A DNA stretch of 64,000 nt from Polytrichum commune (GCA_950295325.1 OX485804.1:48298001-48362000); one strand, 5' to 3'. Positions 43,679 through 53,815 are shown, counted from the first letter of the stretch. The notes: generated by a model from the letters alone, not told the origin. Numbers and translations: made by a program.

Positions 43679-44680
43679 CTAGCTTTCATCAACAAAGTCG
43701 TTGAAAACTTTTTCATCTCCCGGATGTAACTCATAAACATTTGATTCACCAATATATGTCATTGTAGCCAATGCAATTATTGTCTCTAAGTCTACCATCA
43801 AATGATCAGTAAGATCATATGTCCACTTGTTGTTAGCCCCTTTTTGATACCAACATAAACCAATCTCCACGTTTGATGGACGGTCCATCAAGTCAATTGG
43901 ATCCCTATACTCCACCCAACGATTACAAAACTTCCTCCGCATCCTATAAACTCTCCCAACAAACCAAACCTTAACTCGAGTAGATTTTTTTGGCCTACCT
44001 CGTTTTTTTACAGTTTTAGCTTCAGGTGTGTTCAAAAAACACACACCATAGTCACAACCAAGCTTTAACAAAGTGTCATGGTTTCCAGCACTCATGAGTT
44101 TAGGCTTCATATATAATATGCCAGCTCTAATTCGAGTCAACCGATCTTTAGACAAAGAAGGATTGCCATTCAATTGACTAACAAGTGTACTTTTAAAAAT
44201 TCTAGACTCCCCTACCATTACATAAGCCACAGCTGACTTTGCATTTGATAGAGAGGGAATTTCAACACCTTCATGTTCATCAACAAGAACATCCAAAGTA
44301 TGTCGAAGTTGACTCTCCAACTCAACATCTTCATTTATGTCATCTTCAGCCAATGACTGCAACCCTTCATCCTCTATAAAAGCATCCTTGCATGAATTTG
44401 AATTGCCTCCTTCAACACCACAATCTTCCTTTTCACCACCTTGTGTAATAGGATCATCAATCAATATGTGATCATAATCACATTCATCTTCCTCCATACT
44501 TCCAAACAAATGAGCTTCAATTTTTTTTTCATGTATCCATGGTTCTACCCACCAATTGCCATCTCTCACAACATCGGGTTTCATACCCAATTCACCACAC
44601 ATTTCTTGAGCCTCTTGAAATCCCAACTTCAAAGCTAAGACAATGAGATCATCATTTTCCACACATGAATAATCTCTCAA
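43679..44680 (-). CDS. Transposon protein, downstream part, unrecognised
   Basis: This is a 333-residue frame. It is open upstream of 44680, where TTG rather than ATG occurs, so it is probably the continuation of the frame at 44692-45396 after a 1-2 base frameshift or a splice. The first 60 residues hold an EAQEMCGELGMKP segment, then an acidic linker rich in Glu/Asp. A basic KKRGRPKKS motif lies near residue 230 and resembles an AT-hook or nuclear localisation signal. The C-terminal third is Trp/Tyr-rich (VKVWFVGRVYRMRRKFC, LCWYQKGANNKWTYDL). No DDE triad was located with confidence. It lies inside the TIR element, so a role in transposition is inferred. The frame is intact, which suggests the copy is not very old. 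Confidence 0.6.
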   Translation of the reverse strand: MRDYSCVENDDLIVLALKLGFQEAQEMCGELGMKPDVVRDGNWWVEPWIHEKKIEAHLFGSMEEDECDYDHILIDDPITQGGEKEDCGVEGGNSNSCKDAFIEDEGLQSLAEDDINEDVELESQLRHTLDVLVDEHEGVEIPSLSNAKSAVAYVMVGESRIFKSTLVSQLNGNPSLSKDRLTRIRAGILYMKPKLMSAGNHDTLLKLGCDYGVCFLNTPEAKTVKKRGRPKKSTRVKVWFVGRVYRMRRKFCNRWVEYRDPIDLMDRPSNVEIGLCWYQKGANNKWTYDLTDHLMVDLETIIALATMTYIGESNVYELHPGDEKVFNDFVDES

Positions 44681-44691
44681 ATCTGCAGCTT

Positions 44692-45396
44692 CTAATGTAG
44701 AATCTTCTCCAACTCATTCCATATGTGAGTTTGTTCCTTGTGAGCCCTCACAAAACGTGGACCAGTAGGATCGGCCTCAAATTCCGCAATGCGTGCTAAT
44801 GCTCCTGCACTTTCCACAATATCAATCCCATCATAGGTCCTCTCGTTTGAAATCATACCACCAATTTTTCCGAAAAAAATTTCACAAACATCTGATCCAA
44901 GCAAGCCAAATGGAACTTCTAAGTGGTTGTACTTATCCTTGAACAACTTGATAAGCAACACAATATAATGACACGAAATCTGCATATCTAAATAAGCTTG
45001 ATGACTAATAAAATTTGTCTTCAAAGAATAAGTGTGGGTCCCTAAATGCAACCATAGTTTCCACAAACGAAGAGAGAATGATACCTTTGATGCAGCTTTA
45101 CATTTATCAAACAAAGACAAGTGAATAGAAAGAAAGATATCTATATAGGAAGATATAACCTTTAAGTAGTATTGTGGACCCTTTGTCCTCTCCTTTCGAT
45201 GTTGTGCACATTCTCGAAGTTCCAATAAACAATTTTGCATTTTTTTAGATGCAAGGCGTTGAACGGCAGTCCAATTTTGTCGATCCTCTCTCTTAATGTC
45301 TCCTTCCTGCAACCCATGTTGATCAACAGAAAAAGAAGCATATACTCTTAATGTATCCTTCTCTGCAAATGTAATTAACCCTCCAACCCCAAGCAT
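44692..45396 (-). CDS. Transposase-like protein, upstream part, unrecognised
   Basis: This is a 234-residue frame upstream of 44680-43679 on the minus strand, separated by about 12 nt and in a different frame. It reads QNWTAVQRLASKKMQNCLL, then SYIDIFLSIHLSLFDK, LRLWKLWLHLGTHTY and LGSDVCEIFFGKIGGM near residues 175-190. The Ser-Asp-x-Cys-Glu-x-Phe-Phe block recalls the catalytic Glu region in the C-terminal half of P-like and related cut-and-paste transposases. That is a resemblance, not an identification. The annotated start falls in a triplicated segment (45361-45742), so the true first exon may lie further upstream. It ends in TAG at 44692. Confidence 0.6.
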   Translation of the reverse strand: MLGVGGLITFAEKDTLRVYASFSVDQHGLQEGDIKREDRQNWTAVQRLASKKMQNCLLELRECAQHRKERTKGPQYYLKVISSYIDIFLSIHLSLFDKCKAASKVSFSLRLWKLWLHLGTHTYSLKTNFISHQAYLDMQISCHYIVLLIKLFKDKYNHLEVPFGLLGSDVCEIFFGKIGGMISNERTYDGIDIVESAGALARIAEFEADPTGPRFVRAHKEQTHIWNELEKILH

Positions 45397-45742
45397 CCGC
45401 GTTACCTAAGCAGCTTACCGCATCGTCTTCCTTTGAGATTCTCTCTCCATCCACCTTGTTTCTAAATGATGAGGCCTGAAATCTCCTAACCCACAGTCTC
45501 TGCAAATGCGGTTAACCCACAAACCCTAAGCATCTGAGCCACCCAAGGAGGTTCATAGACCATCTTCCTTTCAGATAATCTCTTCAAATCCACCATGCAT
45601 TTGAACCATGAGCCCTAGCAAGCATTTCCTAACCCCCAAATCTCTTCAAACGTCGTAAATTCACAGACCCCAAGAATTTGAGCTACTCGCAATGAGCTCA
45701 TTCGCCCTTTTCTCCCAATGAGATATTCCTAACTTACATCTT
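45361..45742 (-). repeat. Three tandem copies of the 5' exon/intron region
   Basis: Units at about 45361-45497, 45498-45639 and 45640-45742 (about 140 bp) share 'ctctgcaaatg', 'ttaaccc.c.aaccc.aagcat', 'catc.tcttcctt' and 'atttcctaaccc'. On the minus strand each reads M/I-L-x-V-x-x-x-x-x-F-(A/E)-E. The first also shows a splice-like G-GTAAGC donor and a TTTGCAG acceptor. So the amino-terminal coding/intron segment of the transposon gene has been triplicated. Confidence 0.7.
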
Positions 45743-46416
45743 CCATCCAGCTGCTCTCTTTTTCAAGTTTCCAGTCACCGCCACCGAGCAACCTCCACCC
45801 TCGCTCTTTGGGTAGCTAGTATCAATCCCCGAAGCTTTTCTGCTCGGAGAACCAAAGATTGCGTCCTCTAGCTCCGAATTTCAGAACGAGGCCATGACAA
45901 TGTCAGGACTTTCGGTGATTCCCACGGCAGCAGTAACCGCAAGGACGCTGGAAGCGCTGGAAGCAACAGGTGAAAGAAGGAAAAGTGAAGCAATTGTCGG
46001 CAAAAGAAGCAGGCTATGCGAGAAGAGAAAACAAAAACCTAGGGATGGGAGGGGAAAAGGGTCCTTGTTACTTTGAGCTGAACAAATCATTTCAAAACCC
46101 TAATACTGCCTCTTTCCCCGATATTACCTTGACACCTTGTACATGGTTCATACTACCCTATAAGGTTGCTAACGAAAATCGTTAATCCTAGTTAATCCTA
46201 ATTTCATTCAATATGAAAACTTATGATATGTAGTATAGTAACAGTACCGTACAAGTACAATTATTGTATATTTTTTAAAGGCCTTCCATATATGTACGTA
46301 ACTATAAATTATAACATGTATACCATATGTATACGTAATATGGCAAGGTCCAAATCAATACCCCTCCTATGCACTCACGTATACTCGTACATGTTTAGTA
46401 CAGTGCACCCCCCGAG
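45743..46416 (-). promoter_or_regulatory. 5' non-coding region of the transposon
   Basis: This lies between the tandem units and the right TIR. It includes overlapping frames at 45881-46090 (minus) and 45894-46185 (plus) of no known type, and AT-rich sequence toward the TIR. It probably holds the promoter of the minus-strand gene, but no specific box can be assigned. Confidence 0.3.
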
Positions 46417-46823
46417 GGCAGAACCCCTCAAACGCATCACACTGTCACGTAAAAGGTAGCAAAAGAGCCAAGTGTTAAGAACCCCTACCAGGGACAATCC
46501 ACCAACCCACTCCACCAAGGACTACCCCCACCCCATCTGCCAAGGACAACTCCGGAACCACCAAGAAGACAAAGTAACATGTAGCCAACAAACATAGTCA
46601 TGTCCAACCCCATGCAAGTTGCCACCCACAACTAGGAAGAAAAGCAAGCTTAACTAACCATGAGCACCAAGATGGTTACTTGGCCATGATCTTCCAGTTC
46701 CATGAAACTATGAGTCCTTTGCGGTGGCACAAGATGCCCTACACCCCCCAAGATGAGTCAAAATCACCAACAATGGAGGCCTTTACCGGGGGGGCATCTC
46801 TCAATGCACTTGAAAAACTTTTC

Positions 46824-47216
46824 TTAGGCCACTTTACAGTAAATACTACATTCTTCCCAAACGAGGTTCTTAATTTGGAATCCATGCCCCTGCTCATGGT
46901 TGGAAACCATGTCATTCCGCTCAATCCAAATAGTCCACATGGCAATGCCCCAAAGGAGGTGCCAAATTCCAAACCAAGTTTTGTATTTCTTTCGGATGCC
47001 ATCTCCAAAAATGTCATTTTGCCAGTTAAATTCATGGAACAGGTAATGTCGGCCACTGTTAAGTTCAAAGAGGATTTGTAAAGTCCATAGCCAAAGTCTT
47101 TGAGCTTGGATGCAATCCCAAAATCTATGCTTGAGGGTCTCTTTGGTGAAGGGGGGGGGGGGTGGGGACAGTATGTGCATTAAGCTGAGATGTTGACCGA
47201 AATCTTGGCACGCCAT
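46824..47216 (-). pseudogene. L1 ORF2 C-terminal zinc-binding (zf-RVT-like) tail
   Basis: The minus frame reads ETLKHRFWDCIQAQRLWLW and then WHLLWGIAMWTIWIERND, typical of the zinc-binding domain after the RT in plant L1 ORF2 proteins (ETxxHxxxxC ... WxxWxxRN). A 12-base G run at 47151-47162 on the plus strand encodes a Pro tract that replaces the normal start of the domain. The plus-strand frame 46680-47081 is a shadow. Confidence 0.65.
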
Positions 47217-47248
47217 TCATTGACCGCCACTACTTGGTGCCAAATGGA

Positions 47249-48103
47249 CTAGATGAAGGTCGCCTCTTTACCAACTCTCCCTTTGTCCCAAATGCATGCC
47301 CACCTTAGTCGGTATGTATCCAGGAGGAGCCCTTGCCATTTATTAAGGGCTACTAGGGTGAGGAGTGGAGGGTCAAGGAGGTTCTGACCAATCTTACTAG
47401 TATAGTCTGGGAATTGTGTGGCGTCTTTCCAAACCCATATGTCTAGGTCCCATCTAGAGAGGCTCTTTGTCGTAGAAAAAGGATACCTCATGTTTCTTTT
47501 GGTCTCTAGTGGTTTTAGTAATCATGACTTCATGTTAGGCCCCTTCAAACTCTCCTTTTGGCTTCTTCCACTCTTGTAGGCATTTAGCATGTGGCCTCAT
47601 TTTAAAACATGGAATGGGAACTAAAAAGATCATCCAGGTCGTCTTATTGAATGGAGGGTCAAATGCAACTTCATTCTTAAATAATATTACTGGGTCTGAA
47701 AGATGGTCCGTGAGGTAACCAACCCACATTCCATGGTGGACCCTATCTATGTCTCTTTCAAGAATATCATGCCATTCATGCATGACCAACCCTATGATAA
47801 GTTCCCAATCCCTTTTTGTGTGTTTAGAAATCCAAATTTTGTTTGGGTTTCTTGCCATGAGATGAATTGGTTGTGTTCCATGTCCTAGGTGTCATCTACC
47901 ACGCAAAGGCCATTTCTATAGAAGGCTCTAGCACAAGAATAGGAGAAGCTAGACCATTGGATGCTAGAGCAGAGAACGCTGTAGAAGTCCCACGGTGGCA
48001 CTTGGATTAGTGAGTGTGCCATGTGCTGCCAAACCTTCATGATGTGGCCCCACACGTTGGACCCTGAAAAGCTATGGTGTTTGAGGATGGTAAACCAATT
48101 CAA
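47249..48103 (-). pseudogene. L1 ORF2 region between RT and zinc tail
   Basis: Three minus frames (48103-47885, 47858-47535, 47491-47249) continue ORF2 with frameshifts between them. WDLDIWVWKDATQFPDYTSK and KDWELIIGLVMHEWHDIL-like segments are hydrophobic and Trp-rich, as in this part of plant L1 proteins. Confidence 0.5.
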
Positions 48104-48479
48104 GTTGGTTCCCCACGTACTGCCTTGTTGCGGATTAAATCTTGAAAGTCTATATCTAAGAAGGATTTGAAGATCGGATTCCCCAGGTTCTATAGCATAA
48201 ATGACCCATTTGCGTAAAAGGTTGTCTTGAGTGACTTCCGGGTCAGCAAGGCCAAGGTTGCCATTGACCTTCTTTTTAAAACAAAGATTCTAGGCCACCT
48301 TGGTGCGGGCTCTTTGCTCATTTCCAAACCAAAGGTAGTTTCTAAGAATATTGCAGATTTCCCTGAGGGCTTTACTTGAGCCTCCCCATACAGAGATGAA
48401 AAACCAAAGAATGAAGAGCAACATTTGGTTCACAACAATTGCCCTACCAGCAAGGTTCAGTTTCATTGTGCTTTAGTAA

Positions 48480-49400
48480 TCTAGCTTCTTGGAGATTTTA
48501 CTAATAAAAAATTGGTCCACATCTCATATGTTGAGGTTGAGGTTGAGGCCAAACGGAATCCCAAGAAGTTTGGATAATCTCTTTTGCAAAGTCCGGTTGT
48601 AAAGATAAAGCGGGGTTGAGGATATGGCAGTCAAACTAGTATGCACACGATCTGTGCCAATTGATTTCCACACTTGTTGCCAAACTAAAGACTCCTAAAA
48701 GGTTGACTAACTCTTCAATGAATGGTTTTTTCCCTCTAATGAGAAAAGGAGAAATCATCAACATACTGTCAATTACATTGTTGTTTACCTCCTGGAAGTT
48801 TGACTCCTAATATTCTCCCTTCTCTCATTGCTTTCCTAATGATGTGGTTAACAACTTCTCCTACTATAAGAAAGAGGTAGGGTGCTAGTGGGCACCCTTG
48901 CCTAACCCCTCTTTCCTCTCTAAATTCCTTGCCTAGACTACCATTGAGGTTCACAGATGCCCATGCATTGCCAAAGAGCATCTTGGTTCATTTGATGAAA
49001 GTTTCATGCATGCCTAGCCTACGCATAGTCTCAAATAAAAAGTGCCAAGACACTTTATCATAAGCTTTGGAGAAATCTAGTTTGAGGATGATTGTGGGCT
49101 AATTGGAGGTCTTGGCCCAGTGCAGTGTCTCTTGGACCAAAATGATGTTATCAAGTATAAATTGTAGTGGGAAGAAAATTGTTTGTCCTAAACTAATGAC
49201 CTCCATCAGGGGAGGTTGAAGCTTGAGTTGCATAACCTTAGCAAAGATATTGTACATAGAGCGAGGAGAAGGATGGGTATCCAGTAGTTGAGATTCTTGA
49301 GGCCACCCTCCTTAGGGACTAAACTTACCAATCCTTTAGTAATCCGTGGGTGAAATTCTCCTGCATCCAAGGCATGAGTGATCAATATCAAAAAAACCTC
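48480..49400 (-). pseudogene. L1 reverse transcriptase, inactivated
   Basis: Minus-strand motifs appear in order. FHPRITKGLVSLVPKEGGLK (about 49350-49290) is followed by a PILLLALCT segment. Then come LDFSKAYDKVSWHFLFE (about 49085-49035), GVRQGCPLAPYLFLIVGEV (about 48915-48855) and QYVDDFSFS (about 48772-48746), the catalytic YxDD box. An in-frame TGA lies two codons before YVDD and others lie between blocks, so the enzyme is dead. In the family it synthesises cDNA at the nicked target. Confidence 0.8.
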
Positions 49401-49570
49401 TCCTACTATGTGCCAACATTCTTATAAACATTCGATGGGATGTTGTCATGCCCTAGTGTTTTGCCATTTGCCATTCCCTCAACTGCTTTAAAGAATTCAA
49501 GAATGGTAAAAGGTATGACTAGTTCCTCATCCATAGCCATAGTAGATGAGACAAGTATACCTCCTAGCAC

Positions 49571-49777
49571 TTATGTGATAGCCTCTTTTGAGGATTGTTG
49601 ACCTCTGTAGAGTGGTCCAAAGAAATCATAACAAATTTCCTCTAGGAATCTCCTTTTGGTTGAGGCTTCCCCATTTTTGCATGTTAACTCCAAAATGATT
49701 GAGTTTGAGTTTTTTCTTGGGTTGCTTGAAAAAAATAGCTTGAATATTTGTCCCCTACATGCTCCCATTGAACCCAA
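49571..49777 (-). pseudogene. L1 ORF2 linker between endonuclease and RT
   Basis: This 68-residue frame with IFKLFFSSNPRKNSNSI and YDFFGPLYRGQQSSKE matches the region that precedes the RT in plant L1 elements (FFxxFxxxRxxxN ... FYxxLY). It ends the recognisable 5' side of this LINE. Confidence 0.55.
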
Positions 49778-49910
49778 TATCTAATGGTAGTACCCTTGGC
49801 CTTTTGCTTCCCAATGCCTCTCATTTTGTCCCTTAGCCTACTGACTTCCGTTTGCAAATCCTTGTTGTAGATATCTTAATGTAGCTAGTTTAAAACTTAG
49901 AAGCATTTAT

Positions 49911-50261
49911 TTCCAAGCAATTGGAATCCGAAAATAGCATATGAGACAATGAATCAAAATAGTAAGGTCAAACGGAAATGAATCAGCCTCAACATGTACA
50001 TGGCTTGATCTTATTCTAGCCCCTTAATCCACAATGGGTGAGTTTACATAGACACCGCGAACCCATGCCTCTGCCATGGGAAGTGTCACAAAAATTTACG
50101 TAAAATCTTGGGGAAAATAAAGTTTCGCATTGGAAAAGAGATCTTTGAAAAATGCGCGCAAACAACTTTTTGGTTCTTAGGGGTTAAGATTCAAGGAATT
50201 GGCATGCAATTTTATTTGAATTCTTAAAAACGTTTCCAAACTTCCCAAAGTCACAATTCTA
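49911..50261. other. Non-genic spacer
   Basis: Nothing recognised apart from 'gggtgagtttacatagacac', a phrase that recurs near 55485 and 55742. Confidence 0.4.
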
Positions 50262-50505
50262 GTTGTTGAAGGTGGAGCATTAGATTGCTCGTAGTCATAG
50301 AAATGTAATACTAAAAGGAATATGGTTGTAATAAGCCTACAAGGTTGGTCTGTAATGGGAGAAGAGTTATCACATATCGGTTGTATAAAGCAAGTTGAAA
50401 ATGAGCAATAAAAGGCAAGGGGTGGAGGAGACTATCTCACTCCAAGCATTGTGCGTATGTCTTTGTGTATGTATTCTTGCTTGTGCAATCTCATCTCTAG
50501 TCCTA
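50262..50505 (+). repeat. Dispersed repeat J, copy 2
   Basis: Inverse copy of 23445-23735 with high similarity (see that entry). The plus frame 50395-50634 begins in it and is not conserved in the other copy. Confidence 0.8.
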
Positions 50506-51208
50506 TTGAGTTCCAATACTAGTAACTCAAATATCGAGGATCAACCCCCAAATGCCGAAAAGGACTTCCTTTGGTCCAAGCAGCCATCTATGCCCAACCA
50601 TACCATGGCACAATTTTATGTTATAATATTATGATTCATGCCACATGGACGGCTAAAATTTTGTGTGAATAAGGCCAAGGGGTCCATAGTCAACCATGTC
50701 CATTTAAGTACTCGCTAGGGTCATGTAATTCTGACATAAATGAGACCTATATTTTTTAGACGAACAAAGTTGAGGTTTATGTGGTTGACTTGTGACTAAT
50801 TACCCCCACATAAGGGTTTTGATAATTGTCATAGCGAAGGAGTAGCATTGAGATGAGTGGTTATGGGTTAACCGATAGATCAACTATGTGCAACCCTAAA
50901 ATTTACTCTTCAAAAATTGTAGCAATTTCCACATGCATAGATTGCTTATAACAAAAATGCATTCTCCTAAAAGTATGTTTCTATTTGCAAGAAAAAAAAT
51001 TCACCACTAGTACTCCTCCCAAACATATGCAAACTCTCTTATTTTATCGAACAAAAGATGCCTCAAGCACAATCCTACCTACGCAAAGATGTCGTCCGTA
51101 TGGTAAGATCCCCCATCAGAAGTACAAAGCTTATTTAATAGCTTGATGAATGGGGATGAAAATTATTGTGGAAAACCTTCTACACAAAAGATTCTATATT
51201 CCACTTGG
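50506..51208. other. Non-genic stretch
   Basis: Nothing recognised. Confidence 0.4.
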
Positions 51209-51431
51209 GAGAGAAGGAATTATCGTATACGAGCGTACCTCTCATCCATCCAACCTAAAAGCCTTGAAATAGTGTGCAACCAGGACATTGTTGTTTTTAA
51301 GGTTGATTTGACTCAGGAAATAGCTCTAAAGACCCGAATTAGATTACTCGAGGTCATTTAAGATGAATCGGCAACCAAACCTATAAGGGGGGATCAAGTT
51401 TTTATGTTGGATGAATGAGATGTATATTATA

Positions 51432-51445
<14 letters not shown>
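51209..51445. repeat. Foldback repeat H, copy 2
   Basis: The inverted ends are 'cctctcatccatccaacct' near 51237 and, in inverse, 'catctcattcatccaacat' near 51418. Copies are at 23255-23475 and inverted at 55795-56010. It abuts a (CT)n array. Confidence 0.65.

Positions 51446-51469
<24 letters not shown>
51436..51469. repeat. (CT)n microsatellite
   Basis: About seventeen CT units next to repeat H, as also seen at 56011-56038. Confidence 0.95.
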
Positions 51470-51473
<4 letters not shown>

Positions 51474-51482
51474 ATCCGCTTA

Positions 51483-52033
51483 GGGCCGGTTTACACTATG
51501 GACCATGGAGTCGGACCAGGGCGATGGAAGAGCATTGATTGGTTGTTGAACTCGTCCCGGGACCACTTCGGTTTACACTAAGGGGAAAATGACAGAGGGA
51601 TCATGGAGGTCGAGGTCCCCAAAATACAATATTCAAGGCCTAATAAATGTATTGACATGGTCCAACGGGTTTTGCAGTGAGAGAGGCAAGAGAGTTGGTC
51701 TGGTAGGAAAAGGCAAGGGCCCATGGCAGAGAAATGCCGTCATAATTCTTCTGAATGAAATTCTTTTTGGGGTCTTTGTATTCAAGAAAATGGTCCAACT
51801 TGATTTTTATTTTATTTTCAAAATTACCCTTTTTGGGCATGTATTAAAAAAAATTCAGCACATTCACTTTTTGGTGCATGGTCATTCTTCTTGGTCCACA
51901 TTCAATTTACACCTAGTGAGGGGCCCAAGGCTTTCCAAAATAATTTATTAAGAAGTCGGACCATGAAAGTTGGACCATGAACTTGGACCATTGAAAAAGG
52001 CCCTCTCCCATGGTCCATGGTGTAAACCGGCCC
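51483..52033. mobile_element. Tourist-like (PIF/Harbinger) MITE, 551 bp
   Basis: The left end is GGGCCGGTTTACACTATGG then ACCATGG, and the inverse of the right end is GGGCCGGTTTACACCATGG then ACCATGG. It is flanked by TTA (51480-51482 and 52034-52036). It shares the outer TIR with 36935-37491. 'ggaccatg' motifs recur many times inside near both ends. The plus frame 51589-51951 has no domain. Confidence 0.9.
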
Positions 52034-52036
52034 TTA

Positions 52037-52531
52037 GTAGGCTAGAAGAGGTTTGAACTTCATAAGCAATTAACCCTCCACATGGGAGAAGGGTTGCCAA
52101 AAAGCAAGCCAGGTGGGGGGGGAGTTATACTACAAGATATTCCCACATTCAATGGGCCGCCGACATAATTGGTCCTAGAATGTCCCAATGGATAGTTGGC
52201 CCCATGTTCACTTTAACAAAAACACTCTCAACTGCAAACATGTGAGTCAGCTCATAGACATAAGTGTTGAGTATATATGAGGAAGCCAATACATGATCAA
52301 CTATCATATAGCATAGCAGCCTATTCCCCTGGGCCCTACAATAGCCACCAACTCTTGTATTCTAGTAGTTAAGTTATTAAGCCTTTTTCCTTCGGTGTAC
52401 CTACCTCCCCAGCTTCTAACTTCTCCTCCCATTAAGAAAGGAAGCCCTTCAATGCCCTTCAAATAATTACCCCACTTGAGGGTAACTTTTGCCCACCTTT
52501 CCCCCCACTCATGTAGTGCAATGAATGGAGA
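52037..52531. other. Non-genic spacer
   Basis: Nothing recognised. A short G run lies at about 52112-52120. Confidence 0.4.
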
Positions 52532-52730
52532 GAACCAACCGCTAGTTACGGATGAGCCGGTTGCGTTCCAAAACCAACCGGTTGGAGTTCAAGACTCCCA
52601 GAAAAATTCCCATCATTTAAGAGAAATCTATGTAATATACGTCAACTTGATGAAGAAAACCCAAAAGATAACAACATGGAACCGGTTGGACTTTGGAAAC
52701 ACTAGGATTTTGACCAGTTATGCCCCTAAA
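52532..52730. repeat. Dispersed repeat N, copy 2
   Basis: Aligns with 13925-14112. AACCGGTTGGA occurs at both internal positions (about 52575 and 52680). Confidence 0.65.
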
Positions 52731-52746
52731 CCTCTCCCGACACTCA

Positions 52747-53108
52747 GGGTCACTTCACACACGAGCCAAGAGCCGTAACTGTGAAATTGTGAGAGTACAA
52801 AAGAAAGTGTCCAAAGGCCGTCCCAAGACACCTCCAAAATCATGTACTGTGGTCACGGGCCCTCAAGTGTAGTGTGAAGTCATATGTGATTGGGTTCTCA
52901 ACTAAATGCTATTTCAATGAATATCTATTCATGCACGTCTTCACACATGATAAATTAGAATAAATCAACGGTTGTGAGCGTTCGGAGTGCCATGGTCTTC
53001 CGGTTTTGTGTTAGGCCTACCTCGAAGAGGTGGTTTTTGAAAATATTCCAAGTGACCATGAAACATGATCCATTCAATGCCATGTAGGAATCCATGTAGA
53101 CTATACAT
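52747..53108 (-). mobile_element. MITE Z, truncated inverted copy
   Basis: The reverse complement matches 54610-54965. It begins GGGTCACTTCACACACGAG, the Z terminus, and continues through 'gaccatgaaacatgatcc' and 'gccatgtaggaatccatgta'. Similarity stops near 53108, so one end is missing. Confidence 0.75.
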
Positions 53109-53812
53109 CTACAATGGGATTCAATATTTTGCCATTCAATGTACCTCTATAACCTTTTTCCCCAATTGTGGTAGATGGTGCTAATTTTTTCACTTCAACC
53201 ACTTGACCATATACTCTACATATTAGATTTTGAAGTTGAAACGACATGGATTTCAATGCACCCAAGCATGTCTTATTTGAATTATATATGCAAAAGTTAT
53301 AAGGTTTAAAGTTCTTTGGTAGATTATCTAAAAGCAACATGGGAAACTGATCATTATGTCTTATGCAAGATTTGAGGGTGTTGGTTTCAATACCATCTTA
53401 CCTTAAGGTCATTCGGGTTGAAATGAACGGATTTAGTTATGCACCCGGCGCCCATTTCTCCTATGATAGCAAATATGCAATTGGTACTACAAGCTGAGTA
53501 GCAAATCCAAATTGAAGTTGTAGTCATTCTCCTCATGATTTCTAGAATTTATATGAATTTCTTAACATTATCAAAGTGAAGATTCATTTTTTGATTGAAT
53601 GGTCATATAAGTGTGTCCCCAATTATGTTGATTGTTGATTGTTGATTGTTGAACCCATGACAATTACCAAAATTGAGCAAATCATCCAATCTTTCCTAGA
53701 TATACAATGCACAATTAGCACACAACATTCAAATATAGGTGGTTAATGAAGACATGTAGTTGAATTAGGCTCAATATTTATAGCTTTAACTTTTAGATTA
53801 GTACAAAGGGAC
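53109..53812. other. Non-genic stretch
   Basis: Nothing recognised. 'ttgttgattgttgattgttga' near 53628-53650 is a small tandem repeat. Confidence 0.4.
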
Positions 53813-53815
53813 TTA

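Larger units (their letters stand above)
43435..46416 (-). mobile_element. Coding TIR DNA transposon, CTCGGGG family, 2982 bp
   Basis: The left end is CTCGGGGAGTGCAC, and the inverse of the right end is CTCGGGGGGTGCAC. Flanks are GGCAAAAC (43427-43434) and GGCAGAAC (46417-46424), an 8-bp duplication with one mismatch. Degenerate TIR similarity extends about 50 bp inward ('cacgtgcgttcactgcata' against 'acgtgagtgcatagga'). Two adjacent minus-strand frames fill the middle. It lies within the 3' UTR of an L1 LINE, so it is younger than that LINE. 8-bp duplications are known for hAT, P and some other superfamilies; I could not place it. Confidence 0.85.
43345..49910 (-). mobile_element. L1-type LINE, 5'-truncated, interrupted
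   Basis: The minus strand carries, from 49910 down, an ORF2 linker (49777-49571), RT (about 49400-48480), a C-terminal region (48103-47249) and a zinc-binding RVT-type tail (47216-46824). A 3' UTR follows that continues after the nested transposon at 43435-46416 to a 3' end near 43345, with a GCCTTTTGCCTCCAAAAAG type tail. Frameshifts and stops show it is inactive. The RT motifs and the tail are those of plant L1 elements. The endonuclease and ORF1 are missing. Confidence 0.75.

Noticed and set aside
46680-47081. 133-residue plus-strand frame
   Set aside because: It is the antisense shadow of the L1 zinc-binding tail on the minus strand.
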